Shown in pieces: positions 1 to 9,290 of a DNA stretch of 64,000 bases. The notes beneath the pieces are model-generated. The model saw only the letters and a program-made list of their open reading frames with translations. It did no database searches and was not told the DNA's origin. This stretch comes from Sphingobacterium sp. UBA7855 (GTDB lineage Bacteria; Bacteroidota; Bacteroidia; Sphingobacteriales; Sphingobacteriaceae). The stretch spans positions 1-64,000 of the forward strand of contig DLST01000001.1 in assembly GCA_002500745.1 (NCBI GenBank), in the 5' to 3' direction. A program made the position numbers and the translations under genes. The first letter of the stretch is position 1. Each line of letters starts with the position of its first letter.

Positions 1-64
1 TATTCCGTATTTCCATGTAGAAGCTATTGCCTATCCTTCGCCTATCGGTCATCGCAGCACATGA
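1..64 (+). CDS. Possible 3' end of an unidentified gene (partial)
   Basis: Frame 2 is open from the window edge to a TGA at 62-64 and reads ...PYFHVEAIAYPSPIGHRST. The residue mix looks protein-like, but only about 20 codons are visible and frame 1 is also open through this stretch, so the assignment is weak. No family can be named. If real, it is the C terminus of a gene upstream of the GH31 enzyme. Confidence 0.15.
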   Translation, partial: IPYFHVEAIAYPSPIGHRST

Positions 65-112
65 CCGTCGGAGAGCCCGGTCCAGCGGCAGCTGCTCCGA
101 AGCCGCCGCTAG
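60..112. repeat. GC-rich inverted repeat upstream of the GH31 gene
   Basis: AGCGGC (84-89) and GCCGCT (105-110) are perfect inverted arms around a loop that holds the palindrome GCAGCTGC (88-95). The stretch is far richer in G and C than the AT-rich sequence around it. No T-run follows, so it is not a typical intrinsic terminator. From about 120 to 220 the DNA becomes AT-rich and probably contains the promoter of the next gene, though no clear promoter box is visible. Confidence 0.3.
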
Positions 113-220
113 CCTGCAACATTACTATTGGACAATCGTTTGCATTTGATAATCGCTTTTTTACTTCGATTTACTATTGTATTATTGTTAAGTTAATTTA
201 ATGCATTATACATCATACGC

Positions 221-3200
221 ATGAAGATATCTTTTTGGTGCGCAAAAGCACAGGTAAGTTTATTAATAGGATTGGCTTCACCTTTTATTTTTCAATCCAA
301 TAGGCTTGAAGCCCGAACGAATACAATCCATTATTTGAGTACTCATTACACTGATCATACCAATAAGATTAGCACCGTTCAAAAAATTAACCCGACGACA
401 GTAGAGATTGTATACGATAATAATCAACGGTTGACTTTAGATTTCTACGGTAATCATATTTTTAGAATGTTCCAAGATATTCATGGGGGTATTATCCGTG
501 ATCCTGAAGCAAAACCCGATGCAAAAATTCTAGTAGAGCAGCCACGTAAAACTGTCACCGGGCTTGAGGTCAAGGATGAAGGAAATAAAATAAGCATCTC
601 CACCAAAGATATCCTCTTTTCAATGGATAAGCAGACCTCTCTGTTTAGTATCCTCAATCGTAAAAACAATAGGGTAGTCGTTGAAAGCTTAAAACCAATC
701 AATTTGGATCATCATCAAGTCAGTCTCGAATTAAAAGAACAGGCAGACGAATATTTCTTTGGAGGGGGTGTAAAAATGGACGCTTTTCTCATAAGGGGAA
801 CACAATCGCAATCGAAAACCAGAACAGCTGGACAGATGGTGGCGTAGCTTCTCCAACCCCTTATTACTGGTCTACGAAAGGCTATGGCTTTATGTGGCAT
901 ACTTTTAAGAAGGGAAGTTATGCCTTTGGAGCCAAAACCCCTGGGACAGTAAAATTGGCGCATGACACAGATTATCTGGATGTCTTTTTTATGATTAATG
1001 ACGGGATAGTACCTTTGCTCAACGATTTCTATCAATTGACGGGCAACCCAATTCTTCTACCGAAATTTGGTTTATATGAGGGTCATCTTAATGCCTATAA
1101 TCGCGATTTTTGGAAAGAAGATGAAAAGGGAATTCTATTTGAAGACGGCAAACGCTATAAAGAAAGTCAAAAGGACAATGGCGGAATCAAAGAATCGCTG
1201 AACGGTGAGAAAAACAATTATCAATTTTCGGCCCGCGCTGTAATAGACCGGTATAAAGCACATGATATGCCTTTGGGCTGGATTCTTCCAAATGATGGCT
1301 ATGGTGCTGGCTATGGCCAAACGGAATCTTTAGATGGAAATATCCGAAATTTGAAAGAGTTTGGTGATTATGCACGTAAGAATGGTGTAGAAATCGGTTT
1401 ATGGACACAGTCTGATCTCCATCCGAAAGATAGTATAAGTGCATTACTGCAACGGGATATTGTAAAGGAAGTGCGGGATGCGGGTGTCAGGGTTCTAAAA
1501 ACGGATGTTGCCTGGGTTGGACCGGGATATTCTTTTGGCCTCAATGGAGTCGCTGATGTGGCGCATACCATGCCTTATTATGGAGACAATGCGCGTCCAT
1601 TTATTATTTCATTAGATGGTTGGGCAGGCACACAACGCTATGCCGCTATCTGGTCGGGTGACCAAACGGGAGGTGTATGGGAATATATTCGATTCCATAT
1701 ACCTACTTACATCGGGTCAGGGCTTTCAGGTCAGCCCAATATTACCTCCGATATGGACGGAATCTTTGGTGGGAAAAATTTTAAAGTTAATATCCGTGAT
1801 TTCCAATGGAAGACCTGGACGCCAATGGAACTCAATATGGATGGCTGGGGATCGAACGAGAAATATCCACATGCTTTAGGTGAGCCGGCTACTTCTATCA
1901 ATCGTCTGTATCTGAAATTGAAATCTCAGTTGGTTCCCTATAGCTATAGTGTTGCGAAACAAGCAGTAGATGGACTGCCGATCATTCGTGCTATGTTTTT
2001 AGAGCAAGCAAATAGTTATACGCTCGGAAAGGCAACGCAATACCAGTACCTCTATGGTCCAAATTTCCTTGTAGCACCGATTTACCAGGAAACACGGGTG
2101 GATGAGAAGGGAAATGATATGCGCAATGGTATCTACCTGCCGGATGGTGAATGGATTGATTATTTTACGGGTGAGAAATACAAGGGAGGGCGTATTATCA
2201 ATAACTTTAATGTGCCTATTTGGAAGCTGCCTGTTTTCGTGAAAAATGGAGCCATTATTCCGGTGACCAAGCCAAATAATAATGTGCTGGAAATCAAAAA
2301 AGATCAACGTATTTATGAAGTATATCCTTATGGAACCTCTAGTTTCCTAGAATATGATGATGATGGAAAGACAGAGGCCTACCGTTATGGTAAGGGGGCA
2401 AGTACGTCCATAACTTCGCAGTTAAACAATAATAAAGTTGTTTTTGCGATTGCTCCAACGCAAGGCGAATTTGACGGCTTTGAGAAAATGAAGTCTACGG
2501 AAATTCGTTTCAACGTTAGCAAAGCACCGAAGAAATTGACGGTAAAGGTCAATGGGAAAAATAGCAAACTTAAAGAAGTGAATAGCATAGATGCGTTTAA
2601 TACTTCTGAAAACGTATATTTCTACGACGCACAACCAAACCTAAATCAGTTTGCAACCAAGGGATCTGAATTTGAAAAAGTACCTTTGGTGAAAAATCCG
2701 ATGTTGCTGGTACGACTAGCCAAACAGGATGTCTCATCGACCGCAATAGAAGTACAATTGGAGGGGTTCGAATATGCTCCTGCTGACAACTATCTAGCTC
2801 AGACTGGTGCTTTGACTTCGCCCAAAGCTGTTATCACAGATCAACATACACAAGCATATACCTTAACGCCAACCTGGGAAAAGGTTGCAAATGCAGATTA
2901 TTATGAAATTGAATTCAATAATCTGATCTATTCGACTATCAAAGACAGTCAATTGCTATTCGAAGGATTGGCCGCGGAAACGGATTACCAGTTTAAAATT
3001 AGAGCTGTCAATAAATCTGGTGTTTCAGATTGGAGTACATTTGCCGCAAAGACAAAGGCAAACCCATTGGAATTTGCCATCGAAGGAATCAAAGCAGAGA
3101 CTTCTGTGGATAACCAAGGCGGAAGTGGTATCAATAAATTGTTCAATTATGATGAGGGGGATATGTGGCATACAAAATGGGGACAGACTGCGGTTCCGTT

Positions 3201-4086
3201 TGATATGACCTTAGATCTAAAATCTGTTAATCAATTGGATAAGTTTGAGTATCTCCCAAGAACCGATGGCGGAAATGGCATCCTTTTAAAAGGAAGAGTG
3301 TTCTATAGCAATGACAAGATGACCTGGATCGAAGCAGGCAGCTTTGACTGGAAACGCGATGGCGAAATGAAACGTTTTGATTTTGGAACCCATCCGGTGG
3401 CTCGATTTATTAAAATTTCAGTTTCTGAAGCTGTTGGTGGTTTCGGTTCAGGAAGAGAATTATATGTGTTTAAAGTTCCAGGATCGTCAAGCTATTTACC
3501 GGGCGATATTAATAATGACCGATTGATCGATCATAATGACTTGACTTCCTATATTAACTACACGGGATTGCGCTTTGGAGATGGAGATTTCGAGGGTTAT
3601 GTTAGCAACGGCGATGTCAATAAAAATAATCTGATTGACGCTTATGATATTTCCAATGTTGCTGTTGTCATAGAAGGTGGTGCAAAACCAGCAAAAGAAG
3701 AAAAAGTGGCTGGTAAACTAAAATTGGTTCCCTCAAAAACGACTTTAAAATCAGGAGATATTGTGGAGATCAGTGTTAGTGGAGAGAATCTTAAAGCTGT
3801 CAATGCACTTAGTTTTGCTCTTCCCTACAATCAAGGCGATTTTGAATATGTCGGTATTGAGTCCGTACATTTAAAAGAGATGAACAATTATAGCAACGAT
3901 CGTCTTCACACCAATGGAAGTAAGGCTCTGTATGCTACTTTTGTTAATCTAGGCAACAAGGAGACCTTGAATGGCTCTGAAGTTTTATTTAAGATTAAAT
4001 TGAAAGCAAAACGAAATGTCAACTTCAATCTGAAAGCGATAGATGGTATTTTGGTTGATAAAAAGCTGAATTCCGTTACTTTCTAA
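221..4086 (+). pseudogene. GH31 family glycosidase with Fn3, F5/8, dockerin and cohesin-like modules, frameshifted
   Basis: Secreted glycoside hydrolase family 31 enzyme (alpha-glucosidase or alpha-xylosidase type). The first frame (221-847) carries a signal-peptide-like N terminus and the GH31 N-terminal beta domain up to YFFGGG. The sequence then continues in another frame: adding one A to the A5 tract at 772-776 restores a continuous reading of about 1288 residues. The second frame holds the catalytic barrel, with the probable nucleophile Asp in KTDVAWVG (codon 1504-1506) and the acid/base Asp in WSGDQTG (codon 1660-1662). Then follow an Fn3 domain (about 2818-3060), an F5/8 discoidin-like domain (3100-3478), two dockerin-type Ca-binding repeats (3499-3675) and a cohesin-like domain (3712-4083). 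The break may be a true mutation or a homopolymer sequencing error. The exact substrate is not determined. Confidence 0.85.
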
Positions 4087-4109
4087 AATATAAATAGCCT
4101 TAACAAAAA

Positions 4110-4137
4110 GGGGAGCCTCATAGGCTCCCCTTTTTTT
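4110..4137 (+). terminator. Intrinsic terminator after the GH31 gene
   Basis: Nine-base arms GGGGAGCCT (4110-4118) and AGGCTCCCC (4122-4130) with a 3-base loop are followed by seven T. This is a strong rho-independent terminator 24 bases after the stop. An A run before the hairpin could let it work in both directions, since the pirin gene converges from the other side. Confidence 0.9.
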
Positions 4138-4166
4138 ATTAATTGATGTCTAACTAGTGCAGCTAA

Positions 4167-5051
4167 TTAGTCCAATATCATACTGAGATCCATCAACAGG
4201 ATTTCAGTATCTGCTGAGGTCACTTTAAGGTTAATTTCAGCGACATCCCATATTCCAAAGCCATCTCTGCTTTCTAATTCTTGTCCTTCGACAGTAACAC
4301 TACCTTTTATTACAAAAACATATACACCATTTCCCGCCTTTTTGATTTGGTATTTTGTTTGGACGTCCTTGTCAAAATGCCCCATGGAAAACCAGGCATC
4401 CTGATGGATCCATACACCCTCGTCTTCTGGATTTGGAGAAAGAATTTGCTGGAATTTATTCTGTCTTTGTGTTATATCCAATGTAATTTGATCGTATCGG
4501 GGGCTCACATTCCGTTGATTGGGGTATACCCAAATCTGTAAAAATTTGACTGCATGATCGGTATTTTTATTATACTCGCTGTGTACGATGCCAGTTCCTG
4601 CACTCATAACCTGAATATCTCCCTTCCGGATAATTGCTTTATTACCCATGCTGTCTTCATGTTCCAAATCGCCTTCCAACGGAATGCTGATGATTTCCAT
4701 ATTATCGTGGGGATGTTTACCGAAACCTCTTCCCGCAGCGACGGTATCATCATTTAGTACCCGCAATACACCAAAATGCATGCGCTCCGGATTGTGATAA
4801 TTAGCGAAACTAAACGTATGATTGCTTTGTAGCCAGCCATGATCCGCATGCCCGCGAGTAATTGCTTTATGGAGGACACTGTGGTTTTCCAATTTGTCTG
4901 AATGATAATTTACAGCTTCGGCATCCAGCGTTTCAAGCGGTTCTATCTCGTCAATATCATTCTTCAAGATATCAGCTGAAGACACTGTTGATGCAAATAT
5001 TCCGGAACCCAAAAGTCCCTTTTTTATAAAGTTCTGTTTGTTCATGATCAT
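4167..5051 (-). CDS. Pirin family protein (cupin), with export-type N terminus
   Basis: Bicupin of the pirin/YhhW family (294 residues; typical pirins have roughly 230-300). Related proteins bind a metal and some act as quercetin 2,3-dioxygenases; the substrate here is unknown. The metal ligands are visible as H113 and H115 in KHPHDN, and H157 and E159 in GTGIVHSEY. Before the first cupin there is an extra N-terminal region of about 65 residues that begins NKQNFIKKGLLGSGIFAS, similar to Bacteroidota Tat-like signal sequences but lacking the twin arginine. This suggests export, unlike classical cytosolic pirins. A second ATG at 5045 (MNKQN) is an equally good start. It follows the small gene at 5171-5485 on the same strand. 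Confidence 0.85.
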   Translation of the reverse strand: MIMNKQNFIKKGLLGSGIFASTVSSADILKNDIDEIEPLETLDAEAVNYHSDKLENHSVLHKAITRGHADHGWLQSNHTFSFANYHNPERMHFGVLRVLNDDTVAAGRGFGKHPHDNMEIISIPLEGDLEHEDSMGNKAIIRKGDIQVMSAGTGIVHSEYNKNTDHAVKFLQIWVYPNQRNVSPRYDQITLDITQRQNKFQQILSPNPEDEGVWIHQDAWFSMGHFDKDVQTKYQIKKAGNGVYVFVIKGSVTVEGQELESRDGFGIWDVAEINLKVTSADTEILLMDLSMILD

Positions 5052-5170
5052 TTTATTTAGTATCCAAAATTAGCCTTTTAGTAGCCGATCGCCATTGATC
5101 TAGTTCAATAAAGAAGCATTTTAGCGGTTTCCAGTTATATCGTTCGGATATTGCGCTGCTCTTGGCTGCA

Positions 5171-5485
5171 TTAGCCTGGTAGTAAGTCTGGAAATAATGT
5201 ATAAATTTCATTTTTTAAAATCCCGCTCCCGCCACCATAATGGGTAATCAGGCCAATGGAATAAGGGAGTTGCGAAAGATAATCCGTTATTTCTTGTTCT
5301 TCCTGCAGCGAGAGCCCCGAGCTTAACAATAATACATCTACAGCATCATCAATCAAATGCTTTTTACAACTATCTAACTCTTGCAGAAATGTTGCTTTCC
5401 ACGTAGGGGTGCTCTCAATAATTCTTTTTAGCGTAAGCAAAATTTCTTCATTTTTGCCAAATAAGAGAAATGTTAAGTTCTTCAT
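5171..5485 (-). CDS. Small receiver-like hypothetical protein
   Basis: About 104 residues starting MKNLTFLLFGKNEEIL. The pattern (hydrophobic strand, helix, then a second strand VDVLLLSSGL and a later strand YSIGLITHYGGG) resembles a CheY-like receiver fold. However, the phospho-acceptor Asp of real receivers is not clear: the Asp in DVLLLSSG is at the right place, but the acidic pair after strand 1 is missing. The ATG at 5485 is preferred because the longer frame would begin with TTG. It lies 119 bases upstream of the pirin gene on the same strand and may be cotranscribed with it. Function unknown. Confidence 0.55.
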   Translation of the reverse strand: MKNLTFLLFGKNEEILLTLKRIIESTPTWKATFLQELDSCKKHLIDDAVDVLLLSSGLSLQEEQEITDYLSQLPYSIGLITHYGGGSGILKNEIYTLFPDLLPG

Positions 5486-5720
5486 AATGAACAAAAGTAA
5501 ACATGGACCGATTCATTTCCATTGATGTAGTTTAATAAATGCAGCTACATGCTCTCCACACGCTTTCATCATAAAAGGAACGCCCCTGAGCGATTTAGAT
5601 CGATATGCCATATGTCAACAGAAAAAGAAAGGGCTGAAATAAGTACAATCACATAAATTTTCTTACTTTTAGTGATCGGATATAGATAATCTTTTAGCGA
5701 TTTTAATTATTATTTAGTTT

Positions 5721-6440
5721 ATGATGAAGAGATTTTTACTTGTCGGGCTTTTTGCTGGTGTAATTCATTTTATGGCCTTCTCGCAAACGCACGAACTTCG
5801 AGTGGGTGTGACTTCTGGGGTATCCAACTTTACGGGTGCAGGGAGTGAGGCCAAGAGCACGTTGATTGGATCCACTCAGCAGGACTTTTATACCAGTAAT
5901 CCCTATGGAAAAAAATATGGAATAAACATAGGTGGAGCATTAGACTACCGTTATATTTTTGCCAACAATCTGATATTAGGTCTAGAAGGCGCCTACGAAA
6001 GATTGCAGACAAAGATTGATTTGGAGGGAAGTGAATTTATGAATGGAAGCCGTGGTCAAACCCAACTTAATCAACAGTTTATCAATTTTAATCCGTTTGT
6101 CGGCTATCGCGTCTTTTTTGAACCCATGACGATGGATATTCAGCTGGGGATGGATATCGCCAAAGTATTGAGCATCAAGGAAAAAGGTAGTATTGAGGAT
6201 AAACAGGGAAATAAAACAAAATTTGATCGTGACAGAGGTAAAGTAATTGATATGGATCTGAGGCCACGTTTACAATTTAACGTAAATTATGACCGCTATA
6301 CCGTGTTTGCCGGCTATTCATGGGGATTGAAGGATTATACTGGACAGATGCTGGGTAGCGACCCTGGTGCGGCACGACTAAATGTATTCCGATTGGGCCT
6401 ACAATATCAGTTACTAAGACCGATATTTAAAAATGACTAA
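5721..6440 (+). CDS. Outer-membrane beta-barrel protein
   Basis: 239 residues with a clear signal peptide (MMKRFLLVGLFAGVIHF..AFSQ) and alternating aromatic/hydrophobic strands ending in an aromatic-rich C-terminal strand (NVFRLGLQYQLL). This is the pattern of small outer-membrane barrels of the Bacteroidota OMP_b-brl_2 or OmpW-like type. No ligand can be deduced. It is a single-gene unit between two minus-strand groups. A TActTTTa element near 5664 could be its -7 box, but no matching -33 box is seen. Confidence 0.7.
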   Translation: MMKRFLLVGLFAGVIHFMAFSQTHELRVGVTSGVSNFTGAGSEAKSTLIGSTQQDFYTSNPYGKKYGINIGGALDYRYIFANNLILGLEGAYERLQTKIDLEGSEFMNGSRGQTQLNQQFINFNPFVGYRVFFEPMTMDIQLGMDIAKVLSIKEKGSIEDKQGNKTKFDRDRGKVIDMDLRPRLQFNVNYDRYTVFAGYSWGLKDYTGQMLGSDPGAARLNVFRLGLQYQLLRPIFKND

Positions 6441-6508
6441 AGCTTACTCCCACGTTTGTTTTCGATTATAGGTCATTTCCGTAAATAACAGATCGGGGCG
6501 CGAAGATA

Positions 6509-7597
6509 TTAGTGGTATTGTTTGGCAATTTTCTTCTCGGGTTCGATATAAAGCATATATAAGAAAAATAGAAATAGATATTCTAAGGGTTTCATTAAAA
6601 TATAAGTCATATTTGATGCACCGGTTGAATTGATTTTGATGGAAATGTTGAAACCATATTTATCATAGCAATACCGCACAAACCGGTGCATCGAAGGTGA
6701 TAGATCACTCAAAATTTCTTCAAACGCATTGGCAATCTGAAGCTGTCTATTGACGACAATGGTATTGCCGTGCCTTTTGCCTAATCTCAACGGTTTTACA
6801 AGGGCAGGATTACCTTTCGCGGCGACTGTGCATAAATAATGTCCTTTATGATCCAAAACGGGAGGATGCATTTTTTGTGAAAATGCCCAAGTAGTTGTCT
6901 CCGTGAATACTTTCGCCATTGAATCGTGATCCTGCCCCAATAAGATGAGGATGATGGTCAGTAACAGAAAGACCGGAACAAGTAATATAATAGCCCATAA
7001 GTGATAATTCAGCTTGGAAGAAAGTAAGGTATTGATCTTGTTGAGGGTGGGATTGGTATAAGTTCTGTTCATGGCGTAACCCTTTTCTTCTATGATGACT
7101 CTACGGATTAATCCGACACCGATAATTAAGCTGCAAATTGGTGTAAAAATAAAGTATAAAGTTCCTTCATTGCCAACATACATATCCAGTGTGGATGTAT
7201 CGTGGTGACTGACCTGAATAAGTACAAATACACTCATTACGCTGCCTATCAATAACATCACCAGCATCATAACGAGAGGTATGGGTGGAATTTTTCGCCC
7301 TTTTATCCAGATGGTAACTGCTGAAATATTGAATGCAACGAAATAGATAAACAGCGATAAGATGTGTTTGCCGCCGAAGGGAATATAGCAGTCTCCATCC
7401 ACGGGGTCCACGGGTTGGTTATATTGGCTCGAATGGAATACAAAACCAATCCCCGCAAGCAGCAGCGCTAAAAGGTAAGCAGTGACAACGGTATATTCAA
7501 TAAAGGATACATCCCGCTGTTGTTTTTTTACGCGCGCGCGCAGCAGATATAAAATTCCGAAAAGCGTGATTATAATGAAAAGAAGAATTAAAATCAT
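6509..7597 (-). CDS. Multi-pass membrane protein of unknown function (DUF6688-like)
   Basis: 362 residues with about seven hydrophobic segments: near residues 1-20, 36-54, 80-100, 107-128, 145-165, 198-222 and a last one near 340. A soluble loop of roughly 110 residues lies between the last two and contains GHYLCTVAAKGNP, RLGKRHGNTIVVNRQLQIANAFEEI and the arginine-rich MHRFVRYCYDKYG. The loop resembles the Bacteroidota family DUF6688 as I remember it; that match is from memory and unverified. It lies downstream of the 272-residue hypothetical gene on the same strand, so both may be one transcript. Confidence 0.6.
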   Translation of the reverse strand: MILILLFIIITLFGILYLLRARVKKQQRDVSFIEYTVVTAYLLALLLAGIGFVFHSSQYNQPVDPVDGDCYIPFGGKHILSLFIYFVAFNISAVTIWIKGRKIPPIPLVMMLVMLLIGSVMSVFVLIQVSHHDTSTLDMYVGNEGTLYFIFTPICSLIIGVGLIRRVIIEEKGYAMNRTYTNPTLNKINTLLSSKLNYHLWAIILLVPVFLLLTIILILLGQDHDSMAKVFTETTTWAFSQKMHPPVLDHKGHYLCTVAAKGNPALVKPLRLGKRHGNTIVVNRQLQIANAFEEILSDLSPSMHRFVRYCYDKYGFNISIKINSTGASNMTYILMKPLEYLFLFFLYMLYIEPEKKIAKQYH

Positions 7598-7634
7598 AAT
7601 AGAATGAGCAGTTATAATGCGAAGAAGAATATAG

Positions 7635-7751
7635 TCAAATCAGTGTGCTGGATTCAGATTCGACGTTATAGACATATATGCCAGAAATCATCACAAGTGT
7701 TGAAAACAGTGTTATTATCGAGCGAATAATAGCTCGTTTAATCTTTTCCAA
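7635..7751 (-). CDS. Possible 38-residue single-span membrane peptide
   Basis: A short frame starting with TTG at 7751 overlaps the end of the preceding gene and encodes a basic N terminus followed by one hydrophobic span (IIRSIITLFSTLVMISGIYVY). It sits between two genes of the same orientation. The non-ATG start and lack of any known homologue make this doubtful. It fills most of the otherwise empty 140-base gap. Confidence 0.15.
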   Translation of the reverse strand: MEKIKRAIIRSIITLFSTLVMISGIYVYNVESESSTLI

Positions 7752-8556
7752 ATAACCTGTTCCAAAAATTTCTTTTTTTAGTGTTTGCAAAGTTTTCGGC
7801 CGTTTCAGGCTTCTCCGGCTGCACATGTATCGTATCAGTCTTGACATTTGGCAAAGCCTCATTTTCAGGAAGTCCGCTGCGTTGTGCTATATCCTGAATC
7901 TGTTTTAAAGCTGCAGCCTGATATAAGAGTAGACCTGCTTTGTCACAGTTAAACAGGTTGGAGTAACTTTTCGATTCATTCAGGTCAAAAGGTTGCGGCT
8001 CCACGACTTCGGTTGCTTCCAAAAGGCCGAGATTTCGCTCCTTGGCATATTGCAATGCATCGAGAAAAATTGAAATCCGGTCCTCTGAAAAAAGTGTATC
8101 TAATTCAGCCCTGATGGCTGGGTTATGATGATAGTCTATCCATAATTGAGCGGTTTTCTCTGCTGGAATAAAGACACCCGAGCAATAGTTTTCAACAAGC
8201 CTATTTTCGATCGTATTGGTTAGGAATTCTGGTTGTATAAATTCTTCCCACCTTTTGTAATAGACAGACAAATGTTCATTTTGGGAGAAGGACAAAGCTC
8301 CGCCGCGAACATAAAAGTACTTTTCGAAAAAACCTTGTACCACCGCTATAAAAAAACCGTGGGTCTTGTCAAAATAATCATTTTTCCCGGTTTCACGGCC
8401 CGCATTTAAAGTGTCTTGGTACTTGGTTTTATAGAAGTCTTCGAGCTGATGAAATGTGGATATTTCCTCAAGCTTTTCGGGATTTTGGAGTAAATCAAAA
8501 TACCACGTTTCTACTTGTTTTTCTGAGATGGGGTGGTAACTAATATCATAGCCCAT
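7738..8556 (-). CDS. Hypothetical cytoplasmic protein
   Basis: 272 residues starting MGYDISYHPISEKQVETWYF, with no signal peptide or membrane span, a mostly helical central part and a low-complexity C-terminal tail (QPEKPETAENF) ending in the basic/aromatic motif FWNRLFGKD. I do not recognise a catalytic motif. Proteins that begin this way occur in Bacteroidota beside membrane DUF proteins, as here with the 6509-7597 gene downstream. An immunity or accessory role in a toxin system is conceivable but not shown. Confidence 0.6.
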   Translation of the reverse strand: MGYDISYHPISEKQVETWYFDLLQNPEKLEEISTFHQLEDFYKTKYQDTLNAGRETGKNDYFDKTHGFFIAVVQGFFEKYFYVRGGALSFSQNEHLSVYYKRWEEFIQPEFLTNTIENRLVENYCSGVFIPAEKTAQLWIDYHHNPAIRAELDTLFSEDRISIFLDALQYAKERNLGLLEATEVVEPQPFDLNESKSYSNLFNCDKAGLLLYQAAALKQIQDIAQRSGLPENEALPNVKTDTIHVQPEKPETAENFANTKKRNFWNRLFGKD

Positions 8557-8702
8557 AATGACTTTTTTTAATCTCTTGTATGTTAATTACTAAGGTATTA
8601 AAAATTAACATTTTCTACAATACTTATCGTTCATATCTCTTCTTTTATCATTGAAAAGGGCAACTGGTTGAAAGTGTATGCGACAGTCAGAGGACTTCAT
8701 AT

Positions 8703-8734
8703 TTTGTCTGTTTCATAATTATTAATTACTTTGG
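8703..8734 (+). promoter_or_regulatory. Putative Bacteroidota-type promoter
   Basis: TTTG at 8703-8706, a spacer of 20 bases and TActTTgG at 8727-8734 (five of six conserved -7 positions). This agrees with the primary-sigma consensus of Bacteroidota. It lies 20 bases before the lipoprotein start at 8754. Confidence 0.5.
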
Positions 8735-8753
8735 GAACAAACAATATGTATAT

Positions 8754-9287
8754 ATGAAGCAGTTACTAGTTATTATTCTTATGTTGTCGAGCTCGTTTTT
8801 TACGGCTTGTCAATCCACCAGTCCGGATAAGTTTTTCGGAAAAGTTGTTTTAAATACCAATCTTATTGCGGATTTTGCACCTGAGCGCTACGGCAAGCAT
8901 CTTGAACAGGAGACTGTGGAATTTGCGGACATGCCTTCCAGTAAGAAAGTGGGCGATGAAGCTCAAAAATCCGTTGAGATCAAGATTCAGGTTGTCGAAA
9001 AGGCCTTAAAGGATATTAAGGAGCTGAATGTTTCCGAGGCGGAAGCTAAAACATTGAAAGAGCAGTCTATTGCGTTATTCGAGAAAGTCCTGCCCGTATA
9101 TAAAAATGAATATATGGCCTATGCAAAGTTATGCGATCGCAAGGGGTCGGCTGATGAAAAGCAGGCTTTACTTCAAAAGATTGAAAAGAATGATATGCCC
9201 GAGATCAATAGTGCTTTTGACAATGTATATACCTTAGGTAAAGCTTACGCAGAAAAGCACAACCTAAACGTGAATTGGGGTAACTAA
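8754..9287 (+). CDS. Putative lipoprotein of unknown function
   Basis: 177 residues with a lipoprotein signal peptide; the lipobox is FFTAC with the lipidated Cys at residue 19. The mature part is charged and helical, with several Lys/Glu-rich helices (for example KSVEIKIQVVEKALKDIKEL), and looks like a periplasmic helical bundle. No family is recognised. It is followed after 3 bases by a two-span membrane protein, so the pair is very likely cotranscribed. Confidence 0.65.
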   Translation: MKQLLVIILMLSSSFFTACQSTSPDKFFGKVVLNTNLIADFAPERYGKHLEQETVEFADMPSSKKVGDEAQKSVEIKIQVVEKALKDIKELNVSEAEAKTLKEQSIALFEKVLPVYKNEYMAYAKLCDRKGSADEKQALLQKIEKNDMPEINSAFDNVYTLGKAYAEKHNLNVNWGN

Positions 9288-9290
9288 CTC

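Noticed and set aside
765..780. Programmed frameshift as explanation of the GH31 break
   Set aside because: No classical slippery heptamer with downstream pseudoknot was seen, and GH31 genes are not known to use one; a deleted A or a homopolymer error is simpler.
715..1035. Minus-strand open frame of 106 codons inside the GH31 gene
   Set aside because: It lies antisense to well-conserved GH31 sequence, has no homology-like composition and no start signal.
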